Shown: positions 1 to 10,414 of the stretch, one piece after another | How positions within the stretch are numbered: the first letter of the stretch is position 1 | Layout: each line of letters starts with the position of its first letter | Source of the DNA: Maribellus maritimus | Lineage (GTDB): Bacteria > Bacteroidota > Bacteroidia > Bacteroidales > Prolixibacteraceae | Direction of reading: 5' to 3' | DNA: 64,000 nt | Assembly (NCBI RefSeq): GCF_022267315.1 | Contig: NZ_JAIKLE010000029.1 | Span: forward strand, 20,117-84,116 | Translations under genes and position numbers: made by a program | The notes under the pieces: generated by a model | The model's database searches: none | What the model was told of the DNA's origin: nothing | The model's input: the letters and a program-made list of their open reading frames with translations, nothing else

Positions 1-1330
<1,330 letters not shown>

Positions 1331-1375
1331 TCGGTTTATAATCTTGTATTGCATGGCTTTTATAAGAAATATATT

Positions 1376-3244
1376 ATGGTCAACATGGCAAAGAAACATT
1401 ATTCAGGATCGCGAAAGAATAGTAATAATCCGCCTTTTTTCAGCAATGTCACAATTCTGTTTCTGTTAACCGGACTATTGCTATTAAGTTGTTCGGATAA
1501 ATATATCGACAAAACAATTGATAATCAAGAGAGTAAAGACAATATTGAAAAACCCGATGAGATGTATAGTCATCTTACGACAAATAGTTATGTTCGGGAT
1601 ATAGTGAATCATCCTGCATTTGAAGGCTTTGGAAAGTTGTTGTTACCTCATGATGATAATTCTGGATACTATAATACCAGCTTGAATAACGTTGGAACCC
1701 TTATGCCTTATCATGGACATGTAGTACCGGAAGATGTTGTTGAGGCTCTTAATCGCATGATAGACGATGTAAATGAGGGGAGCAATATATTTTATGATTT
1801 CTATACCGAAGAACAAAAACAAAGTAATCCTTCTAAGGAAAATACCGGGTTGTTCTTTTTTAGAGGGAATCCAGGCGCCCCATTTACCATTATTTGTCCG
1901 GGTGGTGGTTTTTCATACGTAGGCTCACTGCACGAGGGGTTCCCACTGGCAAAGGTGGTAAGTGATAAGGGATATAATGCATTTGTTATTCGGTATCGGA
2001 TTGGCGGTGAGCAAATAGCTTCTGAGGATTTGGCTGCGGCAATTTCCTATATATTCAGAAATGCTGCTGAATTGGGTATTGATACTGTTGATTACTCATT
2101 ACTGGGAGGCTCTGCAGGAGCCAGAATGGTTGGAGACATCGCATTAAGAGGTGTAGCTGCTTATGGCGGTGATAATTTGCCAAAACCAGCAACGGCTATA
2201 ATTGCTTATACCGGTCAATCCACCTACTCAAGTAGTTTTTCTCCAACATTCATTACGGTGGCTGCCAATGATGGGATCGTGAATATCAATACAGTAGAGA
2301 ACCGTGTTGCGAATTTACGTAACGCAGGTGTTGAAGTTGAATATCAACGATACGAAAGAGCCGGACATGGTTTTGGAATAGGAACAGGAAGCGATGCTGA
2401 GGGTTGGCTGGATTTGGCTATTGATTTTTGGGAACGTCATATGGATAGAGGGGAAGTACAAAGTAGTCTTCAGAAAATAAATTATTTATGGAATGAAGGA
2501 AATGTTCCGGCAACTACCATTTATACCGTAAACAATTCCAATTATTTCGATCCACCTGAATTTCGCCCTAGCATGGTTTATTATCCGGTTAAAGTGGGTT
2601 TGACACCCAAAGGGGCGGTGCTTATTTGTCCCGGTGGTGCTTTTCAATTTCGTTCCGAAAATGAAGGTGCACCTGTAGCTGAATATTTAAGCGCACTTGG
2701 GTATCAGTGTTTTGTGGTGAATTATCGATTACGCCCATATACCATGCAGGAAGGAGCTTTGGATTTAGCCCGTGCAATTAGAATTGTGCGAAGTCATGTC
2801 AATGAGTTAGGAATTAACGAAGACGATATTGCGATTGCGGGATTTTCCGCCGGTGGCATATTGTGTGGTGAAGTGCTTCTAAATTTTGATGGAAATGTTA
2901 ATGGAAGTGTCCTTGACTCGGATTACATGCCGGATGCATTGGATAACATTCGGGCAGATGCATGTGCTGTTGGAATGATATACTCTTTTTATGGAAGATT
3001 AAGTGTTGCATCTACAGATGTAGAAAAGTTTAAATCATCTGATTTACCTCCAACCTATTTTCTTTATGGTACAAGAGATCCTTTTGTTCACCAATTTGAA
3101 TTATGTGTGGCTGCATTGCAGGAGGCTAATGTTTCAGCTGAATCCCATGTTTTGCGAGATTGGCCTCATGGTTTTGGCGCGGCTGATGGTCAATGGATAA
3201 TCGAATTTGATAAATGGCTTTCACAAGTAATAACAAACAATTAG
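1376..3244 (+). CDS. Lipoprotein with two tandem esterase (alpha/beta hydrolase) domains
   Basis: About 620 residues. A hydrophobic stretch ending LLLLSC is a lipobox, so the protein is probably exported and membrane-anchored. Two complete alpha/beta-hydrolase domains follow. Domain 1 has an oxyanion loop CPGGGFSY, nucleophile GGSAGA and a terminal His in AGHGFG. Domain 2 repeats these as CPGGAFQF, GFSAGG and WPHGFG. This is the acetyl-esterase/BD-FAE type known for carbohydrate or small ester deacylation. The frame extends upstream to a TTG at 1349, but ATG 1376 (or 1385) is the more likely start. The domain duplication in one chain is unusual. Activity of both halves is an inference from the retained motifs. 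Confidence 0.85.
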   Translation: MVNMAKKHYSGSRKNSNNPPFFSNVTILFLLTGLLLLSCSDKYIDKTIDNQESKDNIEKPDEMYSHLTTNSYVRDIVNHPAFEGFGKLLLPHDDNSGYYNTSLNNVGTLMPYHGHVVPEDVVEALNRMIDDVNEGSNIFYDFYTEEQKQSNPSKENTGLFFFRGNPGAPFTIICPGGGFSYVGSLHEGFPLAKVVSDKGYNAFVIRYRIGGEQIASEDLAAAISYIFRNAAELGIDTVDYSLLGGSAGARMVGDIALRGVAAYGGDNLPKPATAIIAYTGQSTYSSSFSPTFITVAANDGIVNINTVENRVANLRNAGVEVEYQRYERAGHGFGIGTGSDAEGWLDLAIDFWERHMDRGEVQSSLQKINYLWNEGNVPATTIYTVNNSNYFDPPEFRPSMVYYPVKVGLTPKGAVLICPGGAFQFRSENEGAPVAEYLSALGYQCFVVNYRLRPYTMQEGALDLARAIRIVRSHVNELGINEDDIAIAGFSAGGILCGEVLLNFDGNVNGSVLDSDYMPDALDNIRADACAVGMIYSFYGRLSVASTDVEKFKSSDLPPTYFLYGTRDPFVHQFELCVAALQEANVSAESHVLRDWPHGFGAADGQWIIEFDKWLSQVITNN

Positions 3245-3304
3245 TAATTGATGATTTTAATTGATTCACCTAGTATAAATATTTAATCAAATAACTTATT
3301 GAAA

Positions 3305-4375
3305 ATGAAAAATATAATAATGAAAAATATAATTAGTACAATAATTATGACAACAAGCATAATTGCTTCGGCTCAAAATAAAACAGACAATCCTTTTGGT
3401 CTTGTTTACAAGGATGCTATTACTGTAAATGTGCCCGGGACAGTGAATATTCACCCGGTAAACTACAAACTGAACGGAATTGATATTTCGGCCAATGTTT
3501 ACACTCCGACAAATTACGATCCGGAAAAGAAGTATTTGGCAGTGGTGGTGGCTCACCCTAACGGTGGCGTTAAAGAACAGGTGGCCGGACTATATGCACA
3601 GCGTCTGGCAGAGTTGGGTTACATCACAATTGCTGCCGATGCGTCATACCAGGGCGCCAGCGGCGGAGAGCCCCGGCATACAGATAAACCCCAAAACCGC
3701 GTTGGTGACATTCATGGAATGATTGACTTTATTTCCCAATATCCGGGTGCTGATGCAGACCATTTGGGTGCCTTAGGAATTTGTGGTGGCGGTGGTTATA
3801 CACTAAAAGCAGTTCAATCGGATAAGCGAATTAAGGCTGTTGCTACTTTGAGTATGTTTAATTCTGGTGAAGTAAGACGTAATGGCTTTCAAAATTCCCA
3901 ATTAAACACTATTCAGGAACGCATGAAACAAGCTTCGGATGCCCGTGCACAAGAAGCGGCAGGCGGTAAAATTATCTATTCGGGCGTGGCGAGCATAACA
4001 GATGAAGAAATCGCTAAAACCCCAACTGATTTGTATCGCGAAGGATTTGAATATTATTATAGAACTCACAAGCATCCAAATTCAACTTTTTTGTACACAA
4101 CAAGTAGCTTAATGGATTTAATGACCTGGGACGCAACAGACCAAATTGAATTAATCAACCAGCCTTTACTGATGATGGCCGGTAGCAAAGCAGATACAAA
4201 GTATATGACCGATGAGGCATTTGCGAAAGCTATCAATGCTAAAAACAAGGAATTGTTTTTGATTGACGGAGCAACGCACATTAAAACCTATTATGTTCCT
4301 GAATATGTCAATCAGGCGATGAATAAGCTCGATGAGTTCTTTGGAAGATATTTGGAAACAACTACTAATCAATAA
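3305..4375 (+). CDS. Secreted dienelactone-hydrolase-like alpha/beta hydrolase
   Basis: About 356 residues. The N-terminus has Lys, hydrophobic residues and a cleavage-like IIASAQN, a Sec signal. The core HPNGGVKEQ oxyanion region and the nucleophile elbow GICGGGGYT show Cys instead of Ser, as in dienelactone hydrolases. LLMMAGSKAD carries the likely acid and GATHIKTYY the catalytic His. Starts at 3305 and 3323 are both possible; the upstream in-frame TTG at 3299 is less likely. It sits 55 bp after the esterase and 12 bp before the NTF2-like gene. It could hydrolyse lactones or esters; the Cys favours a DLH-like mechanism but does not prove it. Confidence 0.82.
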   Translation: MKNIIMKNIISTIIMTTSIIASAQNKTDNPFGLVYKDAITVNVPGTVNIHPVNYKLNGIDISANVYTPTNYDPEKKYLAVVVAHPNGGVKEQVAGLYAQRLAELGYITIAADASYQGASGGEPRHTDKPQNRVGDIHGMIDFISQYPGADADHLGALGICGGGGYTLKAVQSDKRIKAVATLSMFNSGEVRRNGFQNSQLNTIQERMKQASDARAQEAAGGKIIYSGVASITDEEIAKTPTDLYREGFEYYYRTHKHPNSTFLYTTSSLMDLMTWDATDQIELINQPLLMMAGSKADTKYMTDEAFAKAINAKNKELFLIDGATHIKTYYVPEYVNQAMNKLDEFFGRYLETTTNQ

Positions 4376-4387
4376 AATTATACGACT

Positions 4388-4834
4388 ATGAAAACAAAAA
4401 TCATCGGACTATTTGCACTACTTCTTTGCGTACAGTGGTCTTTCGCTCAAAATACTGATGCGGAACAGAAAATTATTCAGCTATCAAAAGACAAATGGCA
4501 ATGGATGGCGGATAAAAATGTTGATGAACTGAGTAAGCTCTTTCACCCAAAAGCCGAATTTGTTCACATGGGGGGACATTGGGGAACTGAGCAGGAACTC
4601 GGTATCATCAAAAGTGGTGGTATTTGGTACAAAAAAGCTGACATACACGAGGTTTCGGTGAATATCATCGATAATACTGCTATTCTTCTGAATCGAATTG
4701 ACCTGTTGGCAGAAGTTGGTGGAAACGAGGTTACCAATCCGTTTGAAGTTACCGAAGTGTATATAAAACAAGATGGAAAATGGATGTTAGGCTCACTTTC
4801 GTTCACACGATTACTAACACCAGGAGATCATTAA
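4388..4834 (+). CDS. Secreted NTF2-like (SnoaL/DUF4440-type) protein
   Basis: 148 residues with a clear signal peptide (MKTKIIGLFALLLCVQWSFAQ). The mature part looks like a small cone-shaped NTF2 fold: an N-terminal helix with SKDKWQWMADKNVDELSKLF, then FHPKAEFVHMGG, and a C-terminal strand KQDGKWMLGSLSFTRL typical of DUF4440/SnoaL proteins. Members of this fold bind or isomerise small hydrophobic molecules, and many have no known activity. It lies 12 bp after the dienelactone-hydrolase-like gene and 21 bp before the next reductase, so it is part of the same run. No catalytic set can be assigned. Confidence 0.8.
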   Translation: MKTKIIGLFALLLCVQWSFAQNTDAEQKIIQLSKDKWQWMADKNVDELSKLFHPKAEFVHMGGHWGTEQELGIIKSGGIWYKKADIHEVSVNIIDNTAILLNRIDLLAEVGGNEVTNPFEVTEVYIKQDGKWMLGSLSFTRLLTPGDH

Positions 4835-4855
4835 TTTATCTAAAACCACACAGCA

Positions 4856-6043
4856 ATGAACAAATCAGAAGATAATAAATCAAACCGGGGTCTTAACCGC
4901 CGGAGATTCTTTAAAACCGGAGCGGTAATTGCCGGAGGATCTATGCTCGCATCAGCCACCGGGACAAATAAAGTATTTGGGCGAAACATTTCTGATAGCG
5001 AGTTAAACCGAAATGCCGGAACATCCAAACTAAGTCGTCGCACACTTGGCGGACAGTTGGAAGTTTCAAGTATAGGTCTTGGTGTTCAGAATATGAGCCG
5101 GACGTATCAGACAACTATTCCAACTCGTTCCGAAATGCTCAAAATTATTCGTGCAGCCTTTGACAATGGCGTAACCTTGTTTGATGCGGCTGAAGCTTAT
5201 GGCCCATTTGAAGTTGAACGTATTTTAGGTGAAGGTGTGAAAGGTTTTCGTGATGAAGTTGTCATCGAAACAAAATTCGGTTGGAACATCGATCAGGAAA
5301 CCGGGCAACGTTTACCGGGACTCAATAGCAAACCAAAGCACATTAAGCTAGTTGTGGAAGGAATGCTGAAACGCTTACAAACCGACCGAATTGATTTGTT
5401 GTATCAACATCGTGTTGATCCTGAAGTGCCAATCGAAGATGTTGTTGGGGCTATAAAAGACCTGATTAAAGAAGGAAAAGTATTGCATTACGGGCTGTCG
5501 GAACCGGGGTTGCAAACGGTCAGAAGAGCGCACAAAGAGCATCCTGTAACTGCCATTCAAAATGAACATTCATTATTATATCATGACTCTGACAAGGATG
5601 TTATTCCACTTTGCGAAGAATTGGGTATTGGATTTGTTCCATGGAGCCCGCTTGGTGTTGGATTCCTGACAGGTGCAATTGATGCACACACACGTTTTGC
5701 CCAAGGCGACATTCGTGGTATGGAGTCTCGGTTTTCTCCTGAAAGCATAACCAATAACCTGGCACTTGTTAGTTTACTTCAGAAGTGGGGCAATAAAAAA
5801 CAAGCAACACCAGGTCAGGTTTCACTGGCATGGTTATTAGAACAAAAACCATGGATAGTCCCGATTCCTGGTACAACTCAAATGGCACACATGCTGGAAA
5901 ACATTGGTGCCGACTCGATTAAATTCACTGCTGAAGAATGGCAACAATTCAACAAGGAACTAGAAACTGTTCAAATTTTAGGAGAACGGTTGCCGGAATT
6001 TGTATTACAATTTTCCAAGGTTGAAGCTCCGCCAAAGCTTTAA
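4856..6043 (+). CDS. Aldo/keto reductase with twin-arginine signal
   Basis: 395 residues. The N-terminus has RRRFFK (residues 15-20) followed by a hydrophobic AGGSMLASATG stretch, a Tat export signal, so the folded, cofactor-loaded enzyme is probably moved to the periplasm. The reductase core keeps Asp110 and Tyr115 (LFDAAEAYGP), Lys140 (ETKFGW) and His185 (LLYQHRVDP). The C-terminal IPGTTQMAHMLEN resembles the cofactor-binding end of YhdN/AKR13-like reductases. It is a second AKR in the cluster, in a different compartment from the one at 473, which suggests related carbonyl chemistry on both sides of the membrane. The substrate is unknown. Confidence 0.9.
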   Translation: MNKSEDNKSNRGLNRRRFFKTGAVIAGGSMLASATGTNKVFGRNISDSELNRNAGTSKLSRRTLGGQLEVSSIGLGVQNMSRTYQTTIPTRSEMLKIIRAAFDNGVTLFDAAEAYGPFEVERILGEGVKGFRDEVVIETKFGWNIDQETGQRLPGLNSKPKHIKLVVEGMLKRLQTDRIDLLYQHRVDPEVPIEDVVGAIKDLIKEGKVLHYGLSEPGLQTVRRAHKEHPVTAIQNEHSLLYHDSDKDVIPLCEELGIGFVPWSPLGVGFLTGAIDAHTRFAQGDIRGMESRFSPESITNNLALVSLLQKWGNKKQATPGQVSLAWLLEQKPWIVPIPGTTQMAHMLENIGADSIKFTAEEWQQFNKELETVQILGERLPEFVLQFSKVEAPPKL

Positions 6044-6097
6044 TGCTGCATTATTCCTAATTAATCCGATTGAGGATAAACTTATAACGAAAATGAA

Positions 6098-7717
6098 ATG
6101 AAATCAACATTATCCATATTAATGGTCCTTTTGATAGCTTTTTCTATAAATGCGCAAGAGACAAAAAGAACTGAGGTAAAAATCAAATCAGGTATACTGA
6201 GAGGTGTAACAGAAGGCGATGTCTCTATATTTAAAGGAATACCTTTTGCGGCCCCACCCGTTGGCGAATTTCGCTGGCGTCCGCCACAACCGGTAAAACC
6301 CTGGAAAGGTGTTCGAGACGCGAGTGAGTTTGGACCGAATTGTGCACAAGGAGGCTGGGGAGCAGCTCCCGGAACCATCCAGGCAGGCTCTTCAGAAGAT
6401 TGTCTCTACTTGAATTTGTGGAAACCTGCTGACGCCCGATCTGGTTCTAAATTGCCAGTTATGGTTTGGATTCATGGCGGCGGGTTCACTGGTGGTTCAG
6501 GTTCAGGTACGTCAGGAGATAAGTTCGTCAAACAAGGCGTTATACTGGTAACGATCAACTACCGGCTTGGACGATTGGGACATTTTGCATTTCCGGCACT
6601 AACTAAAGAGCACCCGGAAGAGCCAAAAGGTAGTTACGCTTTTATGGATCAGATTGCAGCTTTACGATGGGTGAAGGATAATATCGCTGTATTCGGAGGT
6701 GATCCCAATAATGTGACCATTTTCGGACAATCTGCAGGTGGAGTATCTGTTCATTCATTATTAACCATTCCGGTTGCAAATGGCCTATACCAGAAAGCAA
6801 TTGGTGAATCGAGTGGTGGCAGAGACGGTGTTCTTACCGGAAGACCAATTAACAAAGAAAATGCAGATCCTCTTTATCCGGTTTCAGCAGAAACGATTGG
6901 GGTAAACTTTGCAAAAAAACATGGGATTGAAGGTACAGATGCAGCTGCTTTGGCAAAACTTCGTGTACTACCAGTTGAAGAAATAGTAGACGGAGGACAG
7001 GAAACAGACGGACCGGGCGGGCCACGTATTTATTCAGGACCGATTCTGGATGGTACACTCGTTGTTGAAACTTCGGAGAGCGCGTATAACGCTGGCCGAC
7101 AGGCTAAGGTTCCGCTTATTATAGGAAATTGCAGCGCTGAAATTGGTGGTGCTTTTGTAAGCACGGCCACCACAAAGGAAGAATTGTTTTCACAATTCGG
7201 CGAACTGGAAGCAGAAGCAAAAGCCGCCTACGATCCTGATGGGAACAAAGAATTTGCTGAGGTACAAACATTGTTTAACACTGACTGGGTGTGGGCTGAG
7301 CCTGCAAGGTTTACTGCAAGAGCTTTTATTGCTGTTGGGGAACCGAGCTACGTTTACCATTTTGGACTTGTTCCTGCGGCCATGAAACAGTGGGCGAGGT
7401 ATGGTGCCGGTCACGGAACCGAAGTTGGATTTGTATTCGGTAACCTGATGAACCGTGATGGATCTCCTGTAGCCCCGGAAGAAAAAGAAGTTGCAAAAAT
7501 GATGAATGCCTACTGGACAAATTTTGCCAAAACCGGCGATCCGAATGGGGAAGGACTACCAGTTTGGCCGCTTTATAATACGCAGGATGAAAACATCCTA
7601 GATGTCCAGCCTGACGGGAAGCCGGTTGGCAATCCCGATCCGAGAAAAGCCAGGCTGGATGTAATTGAAAAGGCATTTAAGGATAGAGCTAAAATACAAT
7701 CCCGAGGTGGAATCTAA
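6098..7717 (+). CDS. Type-B carboxylesterase, secreted
   Basis: 539 residues, usual for the family. A signal peptide ends FSINAQE. Family signatures are all present: FKGIPFAAPPVGEFRW near residues 45-60, SEDCLYLNLW near 99, oxyanion HGGGF at about 126-130 and the nucleophile Ser212 in FGQSAGG. The acid is likely in NCSAEIGG or nearby, and the His in GAGHGTEVGFVF. It hydrolyses carboxylic esters, probably in the periplasm or outside. It follows the Tat reductase by 54 bp and precedes the decarboxylase-like gene by 33 bp, and it is the third or fourth esterase in 8 kb, which points to an esterified substrate for the whole cluster. Confidence 0.93.
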   Translation: MKSTLSILMVLLIAFSINAQETKRTEVKIKSGILRGVTEGDVSIFKGIPFAAPPVGEFRWRPPQPVKPWKGVRDASEFGPNCAQGGWGAAPGTIQAGSSEDCLYLNLWKPADARSGSKLPVMVWIHGGGFTGGSGSGTSGDKFVKQGVILVTINYRLGRLGHFAFPALTKEHPEEPKGSYAFMDQIAALRWVKDNIAVFGGDPNNVTIFGQSAGGVSVHSLLTIPVANGLYQKAIGESSGGRDGVLTGRPINKENADPLYPVSAETIGVNFAKKHGIEGTDAAALAKLRVLPVEEIVDGGQETDGPGGPRIYSGPILDGTLVVETSESAYNAGRQAKVPLIIGNCSAEIGGAFVSTATTKEELFSQFGELEAEAKAAYDPDGNKEFAEVQTLFNTDWVWAEPARFTARAFIAVGEPSYVYHFGLVPAAMKQWARYGAGHGTEVGFVFGNLMNRDGSPVAPEEKEVAKMMNAYWTNFAKTGDPNGEGLPVWPLYNTQDENILDVQPDGKPVGNPDPRKARLDVIEKAFKDRAKIQSRGGI

Positions 7718-7750
7718 GCGAAAGAATATTAGTTACCAACAACAGTTACA

Positions 7751-8482
7751 ATGAACAGATTACTAGTCAAAATATTTATAGGATTCACTATTATTAGTTT
7801 TTTGAGCGGTAGTTTAAATGCTCAGGATATGTCAGAAACTAATAAGACCTTAAGCGCAAAGCAGGAAAGTATAATTCCCATTGCAGCACTAACTGCGCAG
7901 GGTAAGTTACAACGATTAAAACCGGCGTTGAACGCAGGCTTAGATGCCGGCCTCACCGTTAACGAAATTAAAGAGATAATGGTTCATCTTTATGCCTATT
8001 GTGGATTTCCACGCAGTATTCGCGGGTTACAGACTTTCATGGGAGTGCTTGAAGAACGGGAAGCAAAGGGGATAAAGGATGAATCGGGACCTAATGCATC
8101 TTCATTAAATGACGACCGCAGCAAATATGACCGTGGTAAAGCAAACCTCGAAACACTTATCGGAAGACCATTGTCCGAAACTCAAACCGGTTATGCTGCA
8201 TTCGCACCGGTTATCGAGATTTTTCTGAAAGAACATCTTTTCGCCGATCTTTTCGACCGCGATATTTTAACTTATGCAGAACGCGAACTGGTAACAGTTT
8301 CGGTAATTAGTGCCATTGGAGGCGCAGAACCGATGTTACAAAGTCACTTATCAATTTGTTTGAATATAGGTTACACGTCGGAACAATTAATCGAATTTGT
8401 AAGTGTGCTTAAATCAAAAGTGGGTAAAAAAGAAGCGAAAGCTGCGCAGGCTGTTCTCAATGAAATTCTTAAGAACAGGTAA
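7751..8482 (+). CDS. Secreted carboxymuconolactone decarboxylase-like protein (two domains)
   Basis: 243 residues with a signal peptide (ending GSLNAQ). Two AhpD/CMD-like helical domains can be seen: about residues 40-110 (NEIKEIMVHLYAYCGFPRSI) and about 150-240 (LTYAERELVTVSVISAIGG, then QLIEFVSVL). The classical family decarboxylates gamma-carboxymuconolactone or acts as an alkylhydroperoxidase with a CxxC pair. Here only one Cys stands in the first motif (YAYCG), and the CxxC is missing, so a peroxidase role is unlikely. Proteins of this type are often encoded beside a cupin, as here. The true reaction is not known. Confidence 0.85.
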   Translation: MNRLLVKIFIGFTIISFLSGSLNAQDMSETNKTLSAKQESIIPIAALTAQGKLQRLKPALNAGLDAGLTVNEIKEIMVHLYAYCGFPRSIRGLQTFMGVLEEREAKGIKDESGPNASSLNDDRSKYDRGKANLETLIGRPLSETQTGYAAFAPVIEIFLKEHLFADLFDRDILTYAERELVTVSVISAIGGAEPMLQSHLSICLNIGYTSEQLIEFVSVLKSKVGKKEAKAAQAVLNEILKNR

Positions 8483-8507
8483 TTGTAATTTTTGTAAAAA
8501 ATCTAAA

Positions 8508-9011
8508 ATGAACAATATGAAACATACTTTTAAATACATCTCAATCCTTTTAATAATTGTAATTTCTGCATGTAACTCGGGAAATAATTCAAGTGAAACC
8601 AGTAAGCAAAACGAATCAATATTTCCAAAAGGAGAAAAAATTGCCAGTAATAATTTCTCGGGAACTGTGTGGGTTCAAATGATGGGAGCTAACGACAGTA
8701 CCCTGTACGCAAGGTTTGGAAATGTAACCTTCGAGCCCAAAGCAAGGACAAACTGGCATTCTCACCCTGGAGGTCAGGTTCTTTTTATCACCAAAGGCAA
8801 AGGATATTACCAGGCTTTAGGCCAGCCAGCCCAATTATTAAATAAAGGAGATGTCGTTGAAATTCCAAGAGATGTTGTACACTGGCATGGAGCAGCACCT
8901 GACAGCGAATTTGCGCACATCGCAATCAGTTTGAATTCTGATGAAGGAAACGTAGTTTGGTTAGGGCCTGTGACAGATGAGGAGTATAAAGATTTAAACA
9001 TAAATAATTAA
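8508..9011 (+). CDS. Cupin-domain lipoprotein
   Basis: About 167 residues. The start is placed at ATG 8508 (8517 is possible) because it gives a lipoprotein signal ending VISACNS. The cupin beta-barrel has motif 1 WHSHPGGQVLFITKGKG with two His and motif 2 IPRDVVHWHGAAPDS with a further His, enough for a metal site. Small cupins of this kind commonly accompany carboxymuconolactone decarboxylase-like genes and may act on the same ring or lactone compound. It is the last gene of the left-flank run; the candidate left end of the mobile element begins about 60 bp later. Confidence 0.85.
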   Translation: MNNMKHTFKYISILLIIVISACNSGNNSSETSKQNESIFPKGEKIASNNFSGTVWVQMMGANDSTLYARFGNVTFEPKARTNWHSHPGGQVLFITKGKGYYQALGQPAQLLNKGDVVEIPRDVVHWHGAAPDSEFAHIAISLNSDEGNVVWLGPVTDEEYKDLNINN

Positions 9012-9408
9012 TAAAATAAAAAGTAAAAGTTGTTAGTCGCAGGCCATTTCTCAGGTCTGGGTTTCAATTTTGCTTATTGGCAAGGTTTGTCCCAAAGGAA
9101 ATAGAGGGAGCAAGAAAAAGATGACAAATTGGACATTGTTAAGTCCTCTCTTAATGATTTTTAAGCTGTTTTACAGAGAATAGGTATAAGTAGAAACTTC
9201 AACTACAAACGAACGAAGAATTACATAAGAAAATGATTACTCTTCACGGTATTCAGGCTAAAATTTCAAAGAAACTGCTCAGTCTATTTAATGTTGCTCG
9301 TGCTGATACCATCAATCTTATTTTTACTCAATTAAAAAACTGTTAATAAAAGATATTAGTTTTCATAATTGGGCAAAAACGTTTAGCTGTTTAGTTAACA
9401 AATGAAAT
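9012..9408 (+). other. Gap between cupin gene and rteC; probable chromosome/ICE junction
   Basis: About 400 bp without a recognisable gene. It contains TTTTGCTT at 9068-9075, which recurs at the other end of the element, and a 37-codon frame at 9233-9346 (MITLHGIQAK..., ending LKNC) that matches nothing I recognise. A 14-bp sequence AGAAACTGCTCAGT lies at 9270-9283 and is repeated at 10290-10303 beyond rteC. The stretch is AT-rich and may hold the left att site and the rteC promoter. Confidence 0.5.
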
Positions 9409-10242
9409 ATGGTTAAATACGTTACCAAACTGCGCAAAGAAATGGACGACGCTATCGATCGTATTGAATCATCGGATTCCAATATCCTGAAAAAATCGCT
9501 GGAAGCCTCTCATGTACTTGCGGAGGCGTTCGACCAGTTAAAGACATTTTTTCTTTCCTATAAATTTATGGATGAAGAGGAAGAAATCAATTTTTTCAAA
9601 GAAATCAAGCCCAAAATCTGCTACCGCCTAATTTATTATCGAAAACTATATAATATCGAAATGAACCGCCCTGTTGCAGGTACTTGCAGGCAGAAAGAAT
9701 ACTTATGTGGAGAACTGGATTCTATTAATAAATACACGAATAAACGGCTGGATTTTATACGTTATTATCGCTCTGGAGCTACTCATCTGGATTCACTTTA
9801 TTTCTTACGCGGAAAAATGGACAATGAACAATATTTAGAAACATTTTATTATGAACTTGACCCTAATTTCTCAACCAATTGTGATTTTATCGTAGCCAAG
9901 ATATTGGCCAATGACATTTTACAAGCCTATCTAATGCAAGAATTATCTCTTTTGGATAATAAGTTATACTTGCCTATATCTCATTCATTTCCTAAAATTA
10001 AACTAACGTGGCAAGGGACTAAAACAGAACTGATGGAACAGCTTTATTCCTGGGATAGTGATAGTACCTTCGGAGATGTGCCACTCACGCAATTATCTGA
10101 TTACGTCCAAAATGTTTTCAATGTTCGGCTCGATAAGAACCTATCACGTGCATTCAGTGAGATGAAAACCCGGAATATTCCTGCTCCCTTTTTAGATAAG
10201 CTAAAAGCTGCCCTGCTCCGGCGGATGGGAAGAAAGAAATAA
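9409..10242 (+). CDS. rteC: RteC-family regulator of ICE excision
   Basis: 277 residues resembling RteC, the winged-helix-like activator that in CTnDOT turns on the excision operon. Recognisable parts are the N-terminal LRKEMDDAIDRIE, the central ICYRLIYYRKLYNIE and RLDFIRYYRSGATHLDSLYFLRG, typical of the family, and the C-terminal LTQLSDYVQNVFNVRLDKNLSRAFSEMKTRN, which looks like the DNA-binding half. No rteA/rteB two-component pair or tetQ is present, so control must differ from CTnDOT. The next gene, an excisionase-like HTH gene 172 bp downstream on the same strand, is the probable target. Confidence 0.87.
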   Translation: MVKYVTKLRKEMDDAIDRIESSDSNILKKSLEASHVLAEAFDQLKTFFLSYKFMDEEEEINFFKEIKPKICYRLIYYRKLYNIEMNRPVAGTCRQKEYLCGELDSINKYTNKRLDFIRYYRSGATHLDSLYFLRGKMDNEQYLETFYYELDPNFSTNCDFIVAKILANDILQAYLMQELSLLDNKLYLPISHSFPKIKLTWQGTKTELMEQLYSWDSDSTFGDVPLTQLSDYVQNVFNVRLDKNLSRAFSEMKTRNIPAPFLDKLKAALLRRMGRKK

Positions 10243-10414
10243 ATAACCAATACCGAGTATCCTTCTATTTTTTCATGGTTGTTTTCTTCAGAAACTGCTC
10301 AGTAAATCTTTGAGTATTAACCTGTCGTAAATTATTTCAAAAAAAGTGGTACCGACTTCCTTATTATCTGTATGGATAGTCAATAATTTTGCAGTAATTC
10401 AATGAGTTACTGTA
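10243..10414 (+). promoter_or_regulatory. Candidate RteC-dependent promoter of the HTH gene
   Basis: TAATTTTG at 10384-10391 fits the Bacteroidota -7 box TAnnTTTG. About 20-25 bases upstream there is no TTTG/TTG -33 box, the pattern expected of an activator-dependent promoter. CAGTAA (10392-10397) and TTACTG (10407-10412) form an inverted repeat right in front of the ATG at 10415, giving a very short leader. Activation by the RteC encoded just upstream is inferred from CTnDOT biology. Confidence 0.4.

Noticed and set aside
1349..1375. TTG start for the double esterase lipoprotein
   Set aside because: TTG starts are rare here and an ATG at 1376 or 1385 gives an equally good signal peptide.
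9233..9346. 37-codon frame MITLHGIQAK... as a gene or transposase remnant
   Set aside because: No match I can recognise and no inverted repeats or target duplications of an insertion sequence around it.
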